Shown here piece after piece: positions 50,201 to 51,135 of a DNA stretch of 51,135 nt; the stretch's first letter is position 1, and every line of letters begins with the position of its first letter. Made by a program: the position numbers and the translations under genes. The DNA is from an uncultured Sterolibacterium sp. (GTDB taxonomy: Bacteria > Pseudomonadota > Gammaproteobacteria > Burkholderiales > Rhodocyclaceae): contig CAILCO010000068.1 of NCBI GenBank assembly GCA_903832735.1, positions 1-51,135 on the forward strand. Reading direction: 5' to 3'. The notes under the pieces are model-generated. The model was given only the letters and a program-made list of their open reading frames with translations. It was not told the DNA's origin and ran no database searches.

Positions 50201-51135
50201 AGTTCGCTCATCCTGCCCTGCGCATCGTAGGCGTAACGTGCGCTGCGCATCTGACTGGCCGACTGGCGCCGCGCTTCCAGCACGCGCCCTTCGCTGTCGC
50301 GCCGCCACGAGTCGAGGATGCCCAGGTGAGAAGCGCGCCAGCGCAGTCGCCCCGCGCCGTCGTAGGCGGAATGCGTCAGCGCCCGGTAGCTGTCGGGACT
50401 GCTGTAATAGCCGGTCTCGACGCGGTTGCCGAACGCGTCGTAGAGATGGCTGTGACGGATTCCATCCTGCTCCGTCGCAACCAGCAAGCTGCGCGCATCG
50501 TAATTGAAAGCGCTCTCGCGGCCTTGCTCATCGGTGATCGCCGCAATCCTCCCGGCATCGTCATGACGCACGGAAATTCTGAGATTGCCCGGCAGGGTCA
50601 CGGCGGTGATGAAGGCGCCCTGGCCATCCCAATCGATGCGCGTGCTGTTGCCGTTGGGCGCGTCGATTTGCGTTAGCAGGCTGCGGCCGTTGATGACGGT
50701 GTAGCGGTAGCGGCTGCTGCGTTCAATGGCGCCGGCTTCCGCCCTGGCCACGGCCGGCGCCCAGCCGCTCTCGGTCACACTGAGCGGCTGGCCGTTGCCG
50801 TTGTAGGCTATGCGCAGACTGTGTTCCTTGCCCGGCACGACGCTGGGCCTGATGATCCGCGTCGGCTGCGTGTTTGCCAGCTCATTTGCCAACTCATTTG
50901 CCAACTCGGCGCCGCCAGTCTGCGGGTATTCGTAGCGCAGTTGCCACTTCGCCCGTCCCGCACGGCCCTGGCGATAAGCGACCCGGCTCACCTTGACGAT
51001 TCTGCCGCGTGCATCGCGCTCCATTGTTGTACTCGATATTGCGCGGCCTTTCAGGTCGAGTCGGGTGGTCGCGGAAAGGTTCCCGAGCGGGTCGTAGTCA
51101 TGGCGGACATTGACTTCGCCGCAACTGGCACAACC
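47185..51135 (-). CDS. Rhs protein with C-terminal DUF2235 (Tle1-like lipase) domain, 5' end outside window
   Basis: At least 1316 residues; the frame is open to the right edge, so the N-terminus is missing. About 15 or more YD-repeats (such as YDAFGNRVETGYY, YDAAGRL types) build the Rhs shell. The conserved core GQYEDEESGLHYNGQRYY, DPDRGNYLSPDPLGLRAG and ANNPLKYIDPEG ends near 48190. The tip (about 335 residues) is DUF2235/Tle1-like: FAFDGTDN, nucleophile Ser in IGFSRGAA (near 47880-47896), and LWDTVAQFG. Such tips are phospholipases delivered to rival cells, usually by type VI secretion. A REP-type element is inserted in frame at 48933-49027. Confidence 0.88.
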   Translation of the reverse strand, partial: GCASCGEVNVRHDYDPLGNLSATTRLDLKGRAISSTTMERDARGRIVKVSRVAYRQGRAGRAKWQLRYEYPQTGGAELANELANELANTQPTRIIRPSVVPGKEHSLRIAYNGNGQPLSVTESGWAPAVARAEAGAIERSSRYRYTVINGRSLLTQIDAPNGNSTRIDWDGQGAFITAVTLPGNLRISVRHDDAGRIAAITDEQGRESAFNYDARSLLVATEQDGIRHSHLYDAFGNRVETGYYSSPDSYRALTHSAYDGAGRLRWRASHLGILDSWRRDSEGRVLEARRQSASQMRSARYAYDAQGRMSELDDDLGGRRRIAYDEAGRPELFTDGLGRETRYQYDGDGNSVESIATRPMTATVRFERDALQRIDKVIAPNGATTRNHRDDFGRSIEVVSPDSGETSNRYDAADRLVAATDASGNRAGYEYDASGRIVKQEIFAAGSGTASAAPPLVTRWRYHGPHLVAVDHPGQSETYAYDNSGRLAARTVQLQLADAMMASSITRYSYDSLGQTSAVSLPDGSTIAYRRNGQNQIVALERRLVRTAWLSWLLPATPIVAQIERDLTGIRRFVFGNGIEANSLRSREGVLARVVHRRAENLIDRRYRWDVAGNLLSRQDQGATSSRTESYAYDAQDRLIAAAAIQPSAAANVSRYFYDGAGNRLLSQEGIADQTDTRSGTVKTAYAERSNRRLDAVHKSSTTGLPRRCAPRKDPRGVPQGLPSLVIASEARRSMVFCAPSPEQEQMSGYDANGQPTTIAEREYLWDALGRLREIRDVREENLSIASYRYNHRGERIAKTTSKGRTHYLYEAGRLAAELDARGRITRQYLYLGDHPVALIDTPAGRALEHERSLLWQIAADLVTICQAWFYGDESIVYLHNNHLGAPELATDVQGHAVWSAVYAPFGRIIRTGATNHSRFKLNLRLPGQYEDEESGLHYNGQRYYDPDRGNYLSPDPLGLRAGLNAYSYAANNPLKYIDPEGLILFAFDGTDNSNPPPGADDFSNVYKFYLAYDAAQNGPKWYMNGVGRDDPDSQINTNWLDEANANTARARVNYMLQQLDQYMQGGSVQKGDWVNIDVIGFSRGAAMARDFTNSVATRLSNQTYQASGACLQIRFLGLWDTVAQFGLNGADNASWQLAIPSAARNVFQAVALNEHRYLFPGEAIGSGTQRGFIGSHADIGGSYGTGDLSDVALNWIVDQAKISGVKMNAWSASSVGHPEWATVTDPVLHDKSNGSGDRNFCLRANNKAWTISCQKQRQATPGGMNWSQTASYIDLYAQATMDADGSSKIVGAVNMEEYGKWLKQYYGFDILSAAP
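48933..49027. repeat. REPIN-like inverted repeat inside the Rhs reading frame (copy B)
   Basis: The left end TGGATCGCCGCGCTTCGCTC and the reverse complement of the right end, TGGATTGCCACGTCGCTGCG, are inverted copies of a REP-type repeat. The middle and right parts match copy A at 37077-37142. The Rhs frame stays open across it and gains about 30-40 residues (CAPRKDPRG, SLVIASEARRSM) between DAVHKSS and SGYDANGQP. Confidence 0.75.
50873..50908. repeat. 12-base tandem repeat in the Rhs gene
   Basis: Three copies of TTTGCCARCTCR, encoding ELANELANELAN in the Rhs protein. The unit is a multiple of three, so copy-number change would keep the frame. Confidence 0.85.

Overview
The window looks like the chromosome of a facultatively aerobic betaproteobacterium, most likely of the Rhodocyclales. 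This is inferred from gene content, synteny and protein character, not from a database search. It has a high G+C look, short intergenic gaps, a complete cbb3 oxidase locus with its maturation genes, a class I-like PHA synthase, a HemN/Fnr pair and a betaproteobacterial-style ftsK-lolA-rarA-serS run.

Layout. 1-378: apparent end of an IS21-type element, no complete gene. 379-3092: a PEBP-family protein, a small membrane-anchored unknown, a MAPEG protein and a short-chain dehydrogenase. 3096-11533: cbb3 cytochrome oxidase, in the order ccoI-ccoS, ccoNOQP behind an Fnr-type site and ending at a strong terminator, then ccoG-ccoH and a small membrane protein. 11514-14054: a second, non-copper type P-type ATPase joined to that operon. 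14131-16439: uspA and phaC, divergent around one Fnr-type site. 16461-24488: a heavy-metal RND efflux system (czcCBA type) divergent from an OmpR-type two-component pair. 24564-26549: hemerythrin, DUF2249 protein and a polytopic membrane protein, translationally coupled behind an Fnr-type site. 26506-27974: two Crp/Fnr regulators, one with Fe-S cysteines (Fnr/Anr type) and one without (Dnr-like). 28079-33640: hemN, a DsbD_2/TauE-like membrane protein, a second Usp, copper ATPase copA, copper chaperone copZ and ppa. 33770-45810: housekeeping genes (FemAB/GNAT-like protein, nadE, glnB, smr, trxB, ftsK, lolA, rarA, serS, mltF). 45930-46019: tRNA-Ser(CGA). 46020-51135: accessory region with repeat debris, a 58-codon membrane protein behind an Fnr-type site, a candidate immunity protein, and an Rhs protein with a DUF2235 (Tle1-like) lipase tip that runs off the right edge.

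How the parts fit. Five intergenic sites of the form TTGA-N6-TCAA occur in the window, each about 41 bases upstream of a plausible -10 hexamer (class II Fnr geometry). They precede ccoNOQP, uspA/phaC, the hemerythrin operon, hemN and the 58-codon gene. The likely regulators are encoded in the middle of the window. Low-oxygen respiration (cbb3), its copper supply (CcoI, CcoG, CopA, CopZ), anaerobic heme synthesis (HemN), carbon storage and stress (PhaC, UspA) and a probable NO/O2-responsive diiron module therefore form one candidate local regulon. The best candidates for undescribed biology are the hemerythrin-DUF2249-membrane protein module and the small membrane protein at 46360-46536.
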